Made by a program: the position numbers and the translations under genes. 64,000 nucleotides of DNA from positions 119,108-183,107 of the forward strand of contig RMBW01000063.1 in NCBI GenBank assembly GCA_004009845.1, written 5' to 3'. This document shows positions 24,350 through 38,427 of this stretch, piece after piece (positions within the stretch are counted from its first letter, which is position 1; each line of letters starts with the position of its first letter). The notes under the pieces were generated by a model. That model saw only the letters and a list, made by a program, of their open reading frames with translations, made no database searches and had not been told where the DNA came from. This DNA is from Davidsoniella eucalypti (Eukaryota; Ascomycota; Sordariomycetes; Microascales; Ceratocystidaceae).

Positions 24350-27300
24350 CTGGTTTTAGAGAGAAGAACAAAGAACAAACACCCAAGTGCCTTCAGTAGC
24401 CTAATAATTATAAGATTAATGAATAGAAAAACATACCCATGAGCCGGCGTTAAATGCCGCGCTACAGCGTCTTTTCCTATCTAGGTAGTTGGGCCGTGTC
24501 AGATCGACAGTTGGCTTTATTCAAAGAACGCCTTCTTGGTCAAAAAGGAAACAAAAAAGGCATTATCCCACAAATTTATGATTTTTGACTGCCAGATTCG
24601 TACTATAACTGTAGATACCAGTATATTTCTACAGGTCACCAGTACACATCAGGTACTACTTAGGCCTTTCCTATACTCACATACCCCTCTCCTCCCAACA
24701 ACAAATTACAGTGGCTAGCTGGCCGAACGGCAATTTACAATTATGGTATGCTCAAGATACGGACTATTCGTCCGGCGCTTTGGATCGTCCTCTCAACTTT
24801 GTCCCGTTATCTTTTCCAAACTGAAAACTTTTAGTTGGTATCACCGGCCGGCTCCGATTCTATAAGCTTGCACAGAAATGGTGGCAGTTACAAGTCTTTT
24901 AGTAATCCAAGGTTGGTTTTGACGGCTGCTGTGGTACATTGCACACAGAAGAAACAAAAAGGGAAAATACCGAACAGCAACAAGGCTTTGCTATTGCTGC
25001 ATATGTATATAGCGTCACTCTAGTATGTAGCAGATACTGAGATTATTCAACTTCGAAGTTGGTAGTTTTTTTTCTCGGGCAACATTGTTTATCTAGCTAT
25101 CTGAAGAACCAAGTCCATATGTATCTTTACCGTGTAATGTTCAACAACTTTCCGCTTAGTCGCCCATCTCCGACATCGATCGACGGTTCATATTACTTCT
25201 TGTTTTTTCGTAGTGTTGTGGGGGTTTTTCTTTTTCGAATATATATACAAAACAAAATACAATCCAACTCTATCGTCTAGGTTCGACTACCCATTTAAGG
25301 TGCAAGACGAGATCCGATCTAGTCTTTTCTTCTTTTGCCTCTATGCCATCATCAGGTCACAAAGAAAATCATGCTACCATGTCATTTTTGTCTGTTTTAG
25401 TTGATCAATGCATCATCGCCCTTTCTCTTACTCCGAACCTTGACCCTTCGCTTAACCCAATAGGGAGAAAAGAAGCGACTAGGAAGCTCGGTCGTTTATT
25501 ACAGAACCAAATGATGAAAAGCAAATATCTCTTGTTTCTTCACTCAGTCAATTTCTTGGACTCGGGTTTGCTATATCTGCATTGATCAGATCACAGACCA
25601 TACATAACGGTTGGTCTTATTGACTAAGGTGCTGTCAGCAATGTGTAAGCACATAAATAATCCGAAATGCAGTTAGTCCAATTCGAATGCATGAACATGG
25701 CAATTACAACCATGGAACTTGATAGTATGCCTAGCATTCATGATATCTGGGTTATCACTACCATCTCGCCACCATGAATCAATCTTTGGTCCTTGTAGGA
25801 AACTACCGCGAGATTTTACCGGTGGTATCCTGGGCATATCACAAAGCAGACAAATACGGATTAGGATTAGATCGATGATGTAGTACGACGGGAGAATGGT
25901 TTTATGTGTGCCTTGTAACCTTTTTTTCTACTGAGAGATATATGTAGAAGTCTTGAGATTATAACAAGCTGCTTCACTCAATTCGGCCTCATATTGTCTC
26001 CTGCTCTACAGCTTCTCTCTTCTTTTTTTGGTAGCCCTTATTAGAGCGTGAATCAACCCATGTTGTAGACAAATATCATATCATTCATGGGCTTGTCCTG
26101 TGGTTCTGAAAGAAAGTCTCTGTTTGTGTCTTGCTGTCCGTTCATCTAGCTAATGATTAGTTGACAGATACGTGCGTCTTTTGTTTTCCTTGCAATAATT
26201 ACATCCAAACTCTGTTTCCAGTCCTCAGCTTTGCATATTGCAACGCATGATGTAAGCAACAATCGCATCTGTTTGTGCCTGCAGGGCACCATTCAATCTT
26301 AGCCACCACCTATTCCCGCAGTACTACATTTACATAAGGAGCGATACAGAAACAAAAACCAGATGTGCAAAATAGTGACAAAAAGCAAGTACAGAGTTCA
26401 TCGAGGTGTTTGCCATACCGAGTTCTCGCTTTGTGCTACTGTGGCATCGCAGATAAAAAAGACCCATGCACTCACTGGCAAACACCACAAAAGCCAAGTT
26501 TGCGACATGGAATTCCAAATACCTTCGATGCAAGGGTTCGGCTCTAGGAATCGTATAAAGCACACAGCGGTGTTCATATCTTAACTCATAACATACATAT
26601 ATATAAGTACAATACTATCATGTTTACTTGTCATAACTCTCAGATCAACTACCGGCCTTTTGCATACAGCCAACACAAGTGCCGTCAGTGCGATCTAGTC
26701 TGGAGGTACTTTTTTTTTTCTCAACGTTTAAGATTTATGCCGATAGATGATTCCCGTCTAGTCGAGCATGGCTCAATTACAGGCTTTATCGACTTCATGG
26801 GCAACAGGGTACCTGTGCAGACTCCAATTTGAGTGACAGCCATGTGCTCCATATGCTTGAAATCACGCAGTGGTTTATGAATATTTCCGCGTGTTTCTAT
26901 CATCCGGCTTCTAGGACCGGTTAAACTTATAATTCTACTTTGCGCTTCTAGGCTTCTCCAGTAAGGCACGAGCCTTCACAAGGCTATAAGATCCGCCGGG
27001 CTTAATCACATCACCAAAATGATAGATCGCAATACTATATATATATACAAAGCCCAGTGATGATGATAATCAACAAGGGCTATAAAAAATATATATATAT
27101 GGAGTTGATGTTTAACTTACATGGTGATACATCCTATGGTCTCAGTCCTTTTGCGTTTGTATCCGAATCGAGAGTCCAAGTTTTCTCTTCCTAGTCGATC
27201 ACTTATAGTAATAAGGAATGATTTTAGAAAGGGTTTTTTTTCTCGTTTATCACTTTTGCGAACTCCAAAATATGAAGGGAAAATAAAAGTCAGGGCCCTT

Positions 27301-27898
27301 GCAAACCCACAAAATAGGTCACCATCGTTTACCCTTTTCCATAGCTTATTGTGACTCTACCTGCACTTCAGTTCCGCTTCATCATACCGCTTACAGGGAG
27401 ATTGCGGGCCTACTAAATGCTGTCATGCTACCAAAGCTTCAGTACTTCCCAATACCAACATGCATACAATAATGAATAAAAATAACCTATACAATTGATG
27501 TGAATACTGTGGGGCACAAGTATATATGTACCTACATCGTCAATCTGTACCCCAGCCGTCTTTATAACGCCAAGCACCCGGTCAATATTCCGACGTTATT
27601 TTTGAATCAATCAATGTGTACTGCAATGCCAATATCTGACTCCACTTACTAAGATGTTTGCGACGTATCTCGTGTTCACGGTATCTAAGATGATCCTTCA
27701 ACGGGTTTATCTTTTAAATCCATAGCTGACTTATTCTCTTCACGGAACTGTCGTGTGGCTCGTCCACACATAGCTCCGGAGATGATGCAGTGTTCCTCCG
27801 TAAAATCCACACTCGCTTCCCATTTTCCATAGATATTCTATAATGTTGTATTTCGGTCAATAGGCGACCGTCAAAATATCTCAACCTGGCATATAACG

Positions 27899-28318
27899 AT
27901 GCTCAGGCCAAGTTATAGAAACCATAGCACCTTCACGCTTGAGACTGTACTTTTTAGCACATATCCAACTCGATGTATGAAAAGACTTCTAACTGGGTAT
28001 CATTTTATATTTTATTGTGGCCATTCCCTTATTTGCGGGCTTAGTAATGAGATGTTGTCGGAATTTGGATTTATTTCATCTGAATGGTATGGTGCTTTCC
28101 TTATTTGTAGGATTGCAAAAAGCGGATTCGTCCTCAAGAACAATGATACGCTTCCCAATCAGGCAAGGGCCCATAAATTATCAGATAGCATAACCCATAT
28201 TACTTCAGATCTTACTACAGCAAACTTATCAACTATCAACCAAAATATTTTTGCTAAAACGATAAAAGGCTATTACACGATATCCTATAAGAATTATATA
28301 CTCGAGATTGACTTGTAA
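27899..28318 (+). CDS. Orphan ORF of 139 codons (doubtful)
   Basis: ATG-initiated frame MLRPSYRNHSTFTLETVLFS... with no recognised domain. It is followed 39 bp later by a 12-bp-stem hairpin (28357-28395), which could act near a 3' end. The length is compatible with chance. No introns or conserved flanks are evident. Confidence 0.12.
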   Translation: MLRPSYRNHSTFTLETVLFSTYPTRCMKRLLTGYHFIFYCGHSLICGLSNEMLSEFGFISSEWYGAFLICRIAKSGFVLKNNDTLPNQARAHKLSDSITHITSDLTTANLSTINQNIFAKTIKGYYTISYKNYILEIDL

Positions 28319-28356
28319 CGTTACGAAAGGTAATCTTGCAAGATAGCTTCATGATG

Positions 28357-28395
28357 TTGTAACTTTTGAGTGCTTTTTGCCCCCAAAAGTTACAA
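28357..28395. repeat. Hairpin with perfect 12-bp stem
   Basis: TTGTAACTTTTG at 28357-28368 is the exact reverse complement of CAAAAGTTACAA at 28384-28395, with a 15-nt T/C-rich loop. It is the longest perfect short-range stem I found in the block outside the MITE. Confidence 0.5.
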
Positions 28396-31300
28396 GTAAA
28401 ATACGATACTACAGATATGTAAATGTCAATTCCGAGTTCTCCTCCATCTCCCGAGATACGAATTTGGTCTCCCTACTGTTCTATGCATCAAATGTAACAT
28501 GTACCGATAGAATTAGATAGGGTCGTAGGAATTGTAGACATACGTAGGGACTGGTACACCCATATTATATATTACAACGTCTACATTGATCCGACAAAGG
28601 TGGATTTTGTTATTTTTTCTTGTAAATATTGGCATTGCTGACCCTCATTCTCGGGGCAGAGGTAGTAACACCATAGTTAGGTCCATATATCGGGATGTCT
28701 GTTTTAGGAAGTTATCAAGTGCTCACAACGATCCAACATGGCCTATTGCGTGTTTAGAGTGTGTATTAACCGGAGTAGGCGACTGGAATATCGACCGAGA
28801 GGTCACGCCGCTGTAACATTATGTCGTGTACTGTGCTTAGTTTTTTTTTCCATCTGGTTTTTGATTTTTTATTCTGCCTACCTCATGTACATACACCCTT
28901 TTGAAATATAAAATTGACTTGTCAGGCGGGAAAGCGGATATGAATGGTCGCATGTTCAAAATCCTGATATCATACGCTGGAACTAAATGGAGGTCAACGA
29001 ATGCCGTAACGAGAGGGGGCTACAGGTTGGGGAAAAAAATACTTACCAATCAACATTTTCGGTACAATAACAGAGCCATCACAGTGCAAGGGCCATAATT
29101 ATAGCGGAGGGGCTCAAGAATTGCTAAAAATGACGTCGAATAGGATTGCTTATACCAGCATGTCGCCTGACAAGGAACCTCTGTTAAACATATAAACGAC
29201 AAGACTCCCGATTCAAAGGGCATTAGAAACGAAAATATTGAACTATAATGGCAGCACAACTGAAGTAAATATTATGCAAGTAACTATAGTTATTCGCAAC
29301 CCTTAAAAAGTATGTATTGTATGCGAACAAGTTCTAAAAGATAAGAAGGTCAATTAAATCCTTGGCCAGCAGTGTTGCTGGTACATTTACATATCTGTAC
29401 ACACAACACACGGCAATACATGTATCCACATAGGTCGGAATCGACAAGCCAAAGCATAAATTCCTATTTATGATGGAAGGATATACGGAGTTTAGTCGGC
29501 TTACTATAGAAGATAAATAAGAAGATCTAAATAGATACATGCATTAAGCAAGTTGACATGGCTACACACCCATACTGTGCAATCACTGAGCATAGTACTA
29601 CATAGAATATACATGAAAATAGAGACAGAAAGAGTGAATATTCTTTGGGAGGTTATATCAGAGTTATAATGATAGTTGTAAAAAGATAATTACGGAACTA
29701 TGTAATTGTTGATATTGTTGGATTGGCTTAGTATCGCTGTGACAATCGGAGAGTGTGACTGATATTCATACTGCACTAGAGGGACTTCGATGATGCCGAC
29801 AGAGTGTCACATATACAACTCACACGGAATTCGCCATCGATTTTTTTTAGACTGGTAGCTTAGTATAGAATACAGATGCTTATTTGCTATGATGTCTAGG
29901 GACCTCAAAACAAGTGGCTTGAATAAAGCCACTGTTTACCCAAGACATTGGTTGACAACATACTAGCAGACCGTCAGATTTCGTTTTACATGTATGCTCG
30001 TAAGCCTTGGGCCGGCCAGCTTCCCTGGACAATGCCCTTGATGTATTCATAACTGATCTTTAAGGTATAGATCATGGCATATCGCCACGGAAGTAACCCT
30101 GATAAGCAACTTATTCCTTTTTTTACTCTACCCTCTATTCGACACAATGTGAAAAACAGTCAGTAGGCACGATTCATAACTATCTATTCATTATGTGCAA
30201 CTTGAATCTGATGAATACAACCTCATTACTTTCTTTTTATATCCTTACAACTCAATAGCACGACTGTATAGAATGTTGGCAAGAGTTAAAATACAATCGC
30301 AGATAGTAGCTTAGGCTATCAAGTATCAAAGTGACAGAGGCACAAGTTTACAATCTTACCTACATGGGGAAATTACTATGATGTCTCTTGGTTGTACGTA
30401 AGTTGCTGTGAACAGACTGTTCGTTTTAGGAAACCGTTGCGAACCTGTCTACTGATAATTTTTTTAAAGAAAATAGCAAGACGTAAATATACACAGGGGA
30501 GGGTGGTCAGACCAAGTAAAAAAAAAATAGCTATAGCATAGGAAATATTAACGTATTTAGATCGTAATATGGATTTTTTTCTTTCTTTTTTTCTTTTTAA
30601 AACTCGGGCAAGGCTATGTCTCTAGCAGGTATATCAGCTCGGAGATTCGCTCTCAAGACTTCAATGGTGAACTTTTGCTGTGAGGGGCCACACCCTGCAT
30701 CAAACAGAAAGCCTCGCCTAGATCAAGAAGAATTCTGAGAAACACAGCCTGGTAATTAACATGGGTTATCTTGCGTATACCTTTTGGAGTGTTTTTATTG
30801 TATCTCTGACCCGGTATACATATGTACTCAGCATTTACTGCGTATAGTGTTAAAAGGGTTGAACTCTGCTGTTCAATCTGTCCAGGACTGGCATTTTTCC
30901 TATCCCAGTTGCCCTGGTAGAGCATGCGGAGATGTGCGGTTTACCAAAGAAAAATAAAGAAAATACCATGCTATATATAAGTGGACTATCTGGCCAGAAC
31001 AAGGTGTCTTTCGTATTTTGATAAAGTATTTAATAGGGTTAATATTTTGGACATTTTATACACACGTCGCAGAACCCACAAAAAAGAATATCCTATAGTC
31101 GGCAGTGTTAGTGCGGGCGGGAGGACTGTGTGTTCTATCGTTCTATCTGCCGGTGTCAAAAGACCCAAAGGGCTCAAGGTTGCTTTTTGGTCCTGAGCCT
31201 CGATTCCACTGTGCCTATAGCTCCACCGTCGTTTCTGACCCTCAGTGCTCAGAAATACCATAGTGTAAAATCGGATTTTCATGATGCTCTGGTCGCACGG

Positions 31301-34300
31301 CTTGATTTTGTTTTGTGCCGTTGTGTAATTATAGACGTAACAAGGTTCGTTTCTCATTATGCAATATAGATCTCGTATGTGACAACTGAAATCACGATAT
31401 ACAATAGCCCAAGCTATGGGAAACCTGGCAATCAGAAACAGACGATCTTGCAGCTTCTCAAAACTTTTTTTTATGGATGTAATAGTATGGGATGTGGCTT
31501 ACTTAGGTAAGAGATGTGCTACAAGCTTTAGCATGAAGGCCGTCCTTTGTTGCTTTATTGTTTTATTCTCAACTTGCGTACCTGACATGGACAGGATAGA
31601 CTAGACCTTTCTCTCTATTTCCGCTCACACCCTAAGATGTGTAGAAGTTGATGTATCTACAGCTATATGTACCCCTACCGATAGAGGCGGTTATGAGGAA
31701 TTGTTTATCGCTCATACTAGGTTCAGAAGAAGTTGAATGAAGAAATGACGCCGAAGTGACTAGGTTCTCACGTATACATTGTATTTGCCGCTATGTACGA
31801 GTGCCGGTATCTGAATGTCTAATTTCTAGCCTCTTGACCAGATGTTGTAATTACTGGAAAATCATTGATCCAAGGCACTCGTGCCCCCGCCTTCGCTTCT
31901 TTCGATTAGAAAGAAACATGCTATCGTACCTATATAATATTATCATCAACTCTGGCGCGGAAGAACCAGTTACTGAAACCCAACCTTCAAAGCGTAATTA
32001 TTGGTATTAAGCCCTGAAGCGATTACATGATCCCCGTCTCTAGAATGATCGTCAAGCAGCGAAGCCGCGGGACTAACCCTACTTGGTATCTCAGTGGCCT
32101 GTCACTGTTGAGAAGTAGGTTGTCCTTCACTTACAATGTATACTAGGCTGTGTATCTTAGAATACCGAGGTGCTACATAGCTATTAAAGCTCCATTTCCA
32201 CCTTGATAAAAAATAATAAAAATACTTGGTATGTTTTCTTTACATATACGTCTGAATTAGGGCGTCGGAGCCAACAGGTCTCGAAAAGAGCCAAAGCCAT
32301 TATCGACATGCAGCATGCCTAAATGTAACGCTGCTTGCCATCGCCGGAAATAACACGGGTTTATAGCAGTATAACAACACTGATCTTGTTTTGTGCATCA
32401 AACCATGGCTCAAATATGTGAAGACCGGGTCTGGTTTGGTGTATACAGAGATGTATGTTTAATTTGTACCTGATATAGCCAACCTGCAATAAATTGATCA
32501 ACAGTCTCCGCTAGCTTATTGGAGTCAACTCCAAAGTATGTAGCTACAGTGATATCGAATTCAAGTAGATGTTTGCGTGGAATAGTACGGCTAATAGAAG
32601 TTATTCTCTAGAAACTCAATTTCAAACCCATTTCATATAATGTATGGACATATGGGGTTTTAATTAATCAAGTTCAAGTCGAATCGTGATGATGATTGTG
32701 TGCTGCAAATGTAATGTAATCTTTTTGTAATCTTCGGAATTGGTCATGAAAAGCCGACAAATATAAGTTGGCCGCTATTATTAAAATAGCCAAGTATAGA
32801 AACAAAGAAGCACAGAGAATAAATATTAAGACGATCTAACGCAAGATAAAATAAACTCCCTACATGTATTTACCCTACGCAGTGTACCTAAGTAAACGGT
32901 GCTTGGATTCTGGCAAATTGGGAGCCTAGTAGTGTTCCGCCGGCAACAAGGTCAGGCATATTATTATACGTATATATGGATGTAAGCAAATCCAAGAAAC
33001 TGTTGACTGCCATGAAAAGGAAGATGACTGGAAAACGATGGCCCGTTCGCCATTCTCTTTTTTATTTTATTTTCCAAGAGCCGACAAAGCGAGGTACGCC
33101 CCTCCCTTGTTCAGATGCGGGTTTCCAACCATGTTCTACATGGTAGGCGTACATGTATGAAGTAGAAAAGAACTTGACTTGGTAGATAACAGGTGAGATC
33201 AGAGGATGACCTGCTTCGTTGGGCAGGAGCGGGCAGACAAGGCCCTGTATAGTAGGGATCATGGTACATAGGAGATTTATCCGTCTCAACACATGCTTTG
33301 TAATTTCTTCTGAATTTGACAACATGATAAATTCTCGAAGAAATTATGGGCCCTACATGTTTTATTTTTATTTTATTCATTAATCTTATGTACGTAAGAC
33401 GGAACTACGGGAAACCTAGTATCTATGATGGTTATCCCCTCCCTGAAAGCATCCGAGTTTACATATAGTGTTCTCCCTTCCTTCCCCCGCCATCGACTGT
33501 GACCTTTTGACGATTTCACCTGGTCCGGCTGCGGCAAAGGGTAGTCTTTTCAAATTGTTATGGGCAGCCTGGTTTTTCTAGAAAGGCAGGGAAAAGAATA
33601 ATAAAGACGAAGAAAAGTAGTTCCAGACACGAAGCAACGGCTGTTTCTAGTGTATCATAGTCAACCAGACTTTGCTATTCCATGGGTCACCAGCACTAGT
33701 TATTGTTCCTATGCCATCAAACCGGAGTCGCTGAGTTCCGGTCACAATAACAACCTGTATAAGCACATTGACAACTATAGATTTTCGAGAATGGTATCCT
33801 ATTTTTACCTATGTACCTACTGTAGTACGAAGCTGGATTTATCAACTACAGAGTATACATACATAGTAACTACAAAGACACTGCTAGTTCATTGGATGGA
33901 ATACATAGTGTACCATATCAAGCAAGATACGAATGTTTACAAATTTATTCGTATGTATACAGATATGCACCGAGTCCTGAACCATGTCTATCGTCGACAA
34001 GGTAGTTATAGTCACGTTAGAATTGTAGTTGGCCGAAGCTGATAGAGGTCGGCGACTTGATCCCAGCAAATCACCCAAGCCCTTTTCTTTTTCTTTTGCC
34101 GCCTTGGTTCAGCTTTTCTTAGGTTTACACGTTTGCCTTGTCTCTGCTAAGTTTCATTGTTATTGTTTGCTTATATTCTCCCTGTGCAGTTGAAGAAGCC
34201 AGGCCAAGGCACTGCTTGAATTGTGCGCGGACCGGCGGTCAGTGTACAGGTGTTTACCTAGTAGTATTGTGCTATTGTGGACTAAAAAGTGAAGTTGTAG

Positions 34301-37300
34301 TGTTGTAAACTTCACCTGCTCCGACAGTGGCTAAGAGGGTCTGTGTACACTTTGAGGGGAAAAGTGCGGAACTGGAGCTCTCTACAACGGAATTCTAGAC
34401 ACTACTGTCGTGGTGGTGGTTACGATAGGAGTAGTATCGCATTGTAATCGGACGAGGTCTAGAGACAACGCGCAGGGCATCATGGCTCATTCCCTGTAGT
34501 GCCTTTCTGTTCTTTATTCTATACTATCCTTTGTCTCGCCCTGCCTTGGCCGATCGTTCTTTTAGAATACTGGCAATCTTTTACTATATGTGAGAATGAA
34601 TGGCAGGCTACATGTATGCATTCTGGGCTCCCTGAAAACGGTGGTGGAAACATACTCCATCCAATAGAAGGAGCATTGCAATATACGATGGTATGTTTCT
34701 CAGGACCGGTAAGGAAATGTGGCAACGTATATCTGGGGCAATTGGTATCGATGTATCGTTGAATATTGATAGAGTATCATACGAACAAAAGTATAGCCAT
34801 ACTACTTTACCCAGACAGGTACAACTACACTATAACTATGCAGGGTTCTGGTGGTTTGTACAGGCAAGTGCATATTGAATGGTCGTGACAGGCCTCAGGT
34901 GTGAGGTCCAAATCATACAAACCTAGTACGAATGTTCGATGTGCAGGTTTTTGGCTCTATTAGCATACATGTGATAGTATTTCTTAATCCCGATCACTCG
35001 GTCAATTTGTCGGCCAGTGAAGTCTCCTTGCATGTCCTAAAATCGGGAGAGGCATTGCAGGAGGAAGGACAACTTTGACCGCAAGATGAGTATCGCTACC
35101 GATGTGCTGGTTGAAGAAGGAACTGTACAGTAACGACTATTAGCAGTGGCCAGAAAATAACGTATAATTACTGCTACATTACATACAGATCCGGTAGCTA
35201 GATACAACGGGAAAGTTCACTAGTATATTGGCTCCGCAGCAGGAACCAAGTCTAGAAAGTAACTGATACTAGCAGCGGTTAGCGCAGGATCAGACGTCTT
35301 CTTCCCAAATGCTTTATAGCACCCAAGCGAGTGCCGAATCGTCCATCATTAAAAACATATTGTGTTGGATATTTGCAAGATATGGCTTTTTCGGGGCCAA
35401 TAAAGCACGAGTCAAAGCAAGTATTTCAATATATAGCTATCCAAGCACTTGAAGCCGTATGTGTTTGATAGAACTACTAGTTCCTAGTTAGCCAGGTCTT
35501 GGCTTTGAAACAAGCATCATATCGGAGCTTTATTTGGTTTCCTTTTTTTGCGGGTTGGCTTTCGCAATTTGGCGTTGACGGATTGTGGGTAAATTAGTAG
35601 ATATACAAGAGAGGAGAACAGCCAAGATCTATAATTTTGTAATACACTTTGCCTAGTTACCAGTTGTGTCTTGCCAGTTTAGATTATCATTGGTCTATTT
35701 CCTCTAACATGTGATATATCCTTACAGATATGCAGTCAAGAAGACTCAAGGCCACAGTCTCATAATTCCTTGATATGATGAAAAGTACTGCTATTTTTCA
35801 TCAGAATGTATCCAGAAGCGGGAAACTGCATTACATGACAAAATCTTCAAGAATCTTCACGTCAATATATATCTGCATGTGGCACACCAAGCGGCAATTG
35901 TATTACTTATCCTACTTCCGAGCTTACTCGTACTTCCAATATCAACCTAGAAAGAAGGCTCCGATGATGACTTAAATTCAGGACTCGCATACAAATACGG
36001 AGTATAGCCCGCCACATTCCGGCCCGAATTAGCCACTTGGTTTCTCATTTCGTTACCATCCCCTCGGTGTTTGGAGACCTCTGGACATCTTTTTCTTTTC
36101 TTTTTTTATTACCTCCAAGCACTGCCAAGTAATAGGGTCACTCTGCTAGACCCAAAGCTCAAAAGAAAGTCTCAAATATGCAGTAGTTTACAGTACAGGA
36201 TTCGCCAATAGAGTCCAGTCCGAGAGTTACTATAGCGGACTAAGCAGCCAAGGCCAATATATGGTAGCTAGGACTAGAATCTCAGTGCTACACGATTTCT
36301 CAATACAGGCAACAGTTACATATCCAGAACTCGCGCACGCACGTACGCAGGGTCCCCGGGAGAAGACTGTGACAAAAGCGTAGATATTCGGGTCCTAGCA
36401 AGTTTATCTTGCAATACATGTACAATATTTGTCGACTTTAGCTGTGATGCTAGGAAAAGAACGAAGAAACAGAGAAACATGCGTCGTTTTAGGTAAATCC
36501 TAAATCCAGGATCTACCATGGACCAACAGCCGGCTTCTCTCGAATCTCGGTCTGGACTATGTAAGAAACGCACAAGCCTAATGTAAACAATATTTTAGGG
36601 CTCTCAATAGTTTGAATATCCCCCGTTTCTCTGTTGAGGTTCCTTTCACATACATTAAGTGCCGATATGGCTACTACTAAGCAATTAGTTTCTTCTTTGA
36701 TAATGGCAATTTTTCAATAAGTTACATGGGCAAAGAAAAAAATGTGCTTTAAAAAAGATGACGCCATGATAAGGTTGCCCGACAAGTCAAGCTAGAACAA
36801 ATGAGATAACTTGCCTCCAGGGCCCCCCCCAAAACTTCGTGACATCCCTCTCAATGAGTCCTGAGCATTGTTTTACTTGCAGATTTATGAAACTCATACT
36901 CTAATGAGTCTTTAGTTCATCGCTATCTCATTTCCAAGTTCGTATCTCGTGTCATCTGTGATGGGGATCACAAAACCCGAGGAAAAGAAGAATCCGAAGC
37001 CACCTATCTCCTCGATAATATTCTACCCTCTGGATAATACAAGAACAATAGTTATTACACAATATATACAATAATCAAATTCATGATAGGTATATGGTGA
37101 ATAGTGAATACGTAAACCTTGTTTCCCCTCCAAGTTGTCCGCGTGGGATATTTAGGCGCCGAGTACCGTTCTTCCCAAGTCTACTTCCCTTTCCCACTTT
37201 GCTTATACTACAAAGCCAATAATAGGCGATGGAAATGCAATACGTAGCTTACATACAGATAATATCTGTATGTACAACTTTTATTTTCTCTCTCTTTATA

Positions 37301-37624
37301 AGCTAGACCCAGTTAGGAAGCTCACAGGTCATGTACAAGAGTGAAAATTTTGTAGTTCCTAAAAAAGCCGGGCTTGTGATGTAACCCTAGTGAACTACGT
37401 ACTGGCGTTGCTAACCCTATGAACTATGAAGTTAGCGAACGTTTAGGCCTTTGATAATTAATACATTTTTTTGTGACTCTCGTATATTTTCTTTTCTTGT
37501 TTCTCAGACTCACAAGAAAGTACAATATACACCATTGGTTCAAGCTATGACCAACACCATTGATTCACTAGTGGCCGTTATTCCCCTTCTCCGGCTATCA
37601 TACATATAGATGTGCTGATGGGGA

Positions 37625-38427
37625 TTATCCATGTATAGCCACGCCAGACGCTAACCCTGAAAAGACGATGAGCTGGATTTCGTTTCTCCTGTTGTTCTTA
37701 CCTTTGCTTGCTTTCCCCAATCCAAATTTCCAAGACTGGTGAGCTAGTCGAAAAATGAGGAAGTAAAAGAGAGCCAAGAACATCCCAAACGCTAGTAATG
37801 GATCATTTTCAAAAGTTGAGCCAAGCTTCGGAAGATCCTGATATTCCCACATCGGGAATGGGGGAGGGGACACCCATAGGATCAAGTGGGTGACCAAAAA
37901 CAAGCAGGAAGCTCGATACTTTGGCCTCGAAGTTGGAAGCAGGACTATCTGTTGGGATCATGGCATAAGGAGCCCATTTTCGTGTTGAAGCTTGGGGCTG
38001 GAACTGGGCCAACTTAACGGGGCCAGTTCGGCATCTCTGACCAATCTTATGTTTTAGAGAAAATGCTAGATCTATACGAAAAAAAAGATATGCCGCGAAA
38101 GGCGGCTAAATCTGGCATGTTCTCTAAGAGTCTTCCTGTCCCCTCATCGCTTACGAGAACATGACTATGGACTAATTGGGACGGGGTTCGTGTCTTTCCT
38201 GAAAATAGAATAAGGAAGAACGCATCCGTCAGTCTATTGTCCGGTCGTTCCATAACGAAGCGAAGCGGACGGAGATGCCGCAGCCCATCGACAATGTGAG
38301 GCTTTGCCCCCCCAAAAGATAAAAAAAAAGATGGCAAGCAAACAAAAGCTACTCCAACGCATGGCCTAGTGATAAAAAAAAACCAATACAAATGTAACTC
38401 CAAAATCAAATAGAAGAAAAACGACAC
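37625..38427 (-). pseudogene. Cluster of minus-strand frames, possible decayed gene (doubtful)
   Basis: Three open stretches follow one another on the minus strand: 38427-38047 (126 codons), about 38080-37809, and 37903-37625 (92 codons). The first and second would join into one frame if the run of eight T (minus strand, about 38080-38087) were one base shorter. The joined product would include segments such as PHIVDGLRHLRPLRFVMERP and SPASNFEAKVSSFLLVFGHP. I recognise no family. The start of the second piece is not an ATG. The GC content is higher than the surroundings, which is what an old coding relic would show, but chance is not excluded. Confidence 0.15.

Larger units (their letters stand above)
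16257..30000. other. Gene-free block, part 2
   Basis: About 13.7 kb without a supportable gene. It holds TACATGTA at 16739, 17700, 18157, 20828, 21626, 23302, 29417 and 29987. Small palindromes are GCCGAGT hairpins at 16403-16437, ACAAAAGCTTTTGT at 17275-17288, an 8-bp-arm palindrome at 17417-17433, and a 12-bp-stem hairpin at 28357-28395. A CTGCAA triplet repeat lies at 23478-23495. The longest ATG-initiated frames are 23831-24349 (-), 27899-28318 (+) and 21779-22156 (-). None resembles a known protein. Confidence 0.55.

Noticed and set aside
31870..31900. Partial match to the MITE terminus (ACTCGTGCC followed by CCCGCC)
   Set aside because: The match is only about 9 bp, with no partner arm nearby.
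33650..34042. 130-codon plus-strand frame
   Set aside because: GTG start, no recognisable domain, no splice or codon-bias support.
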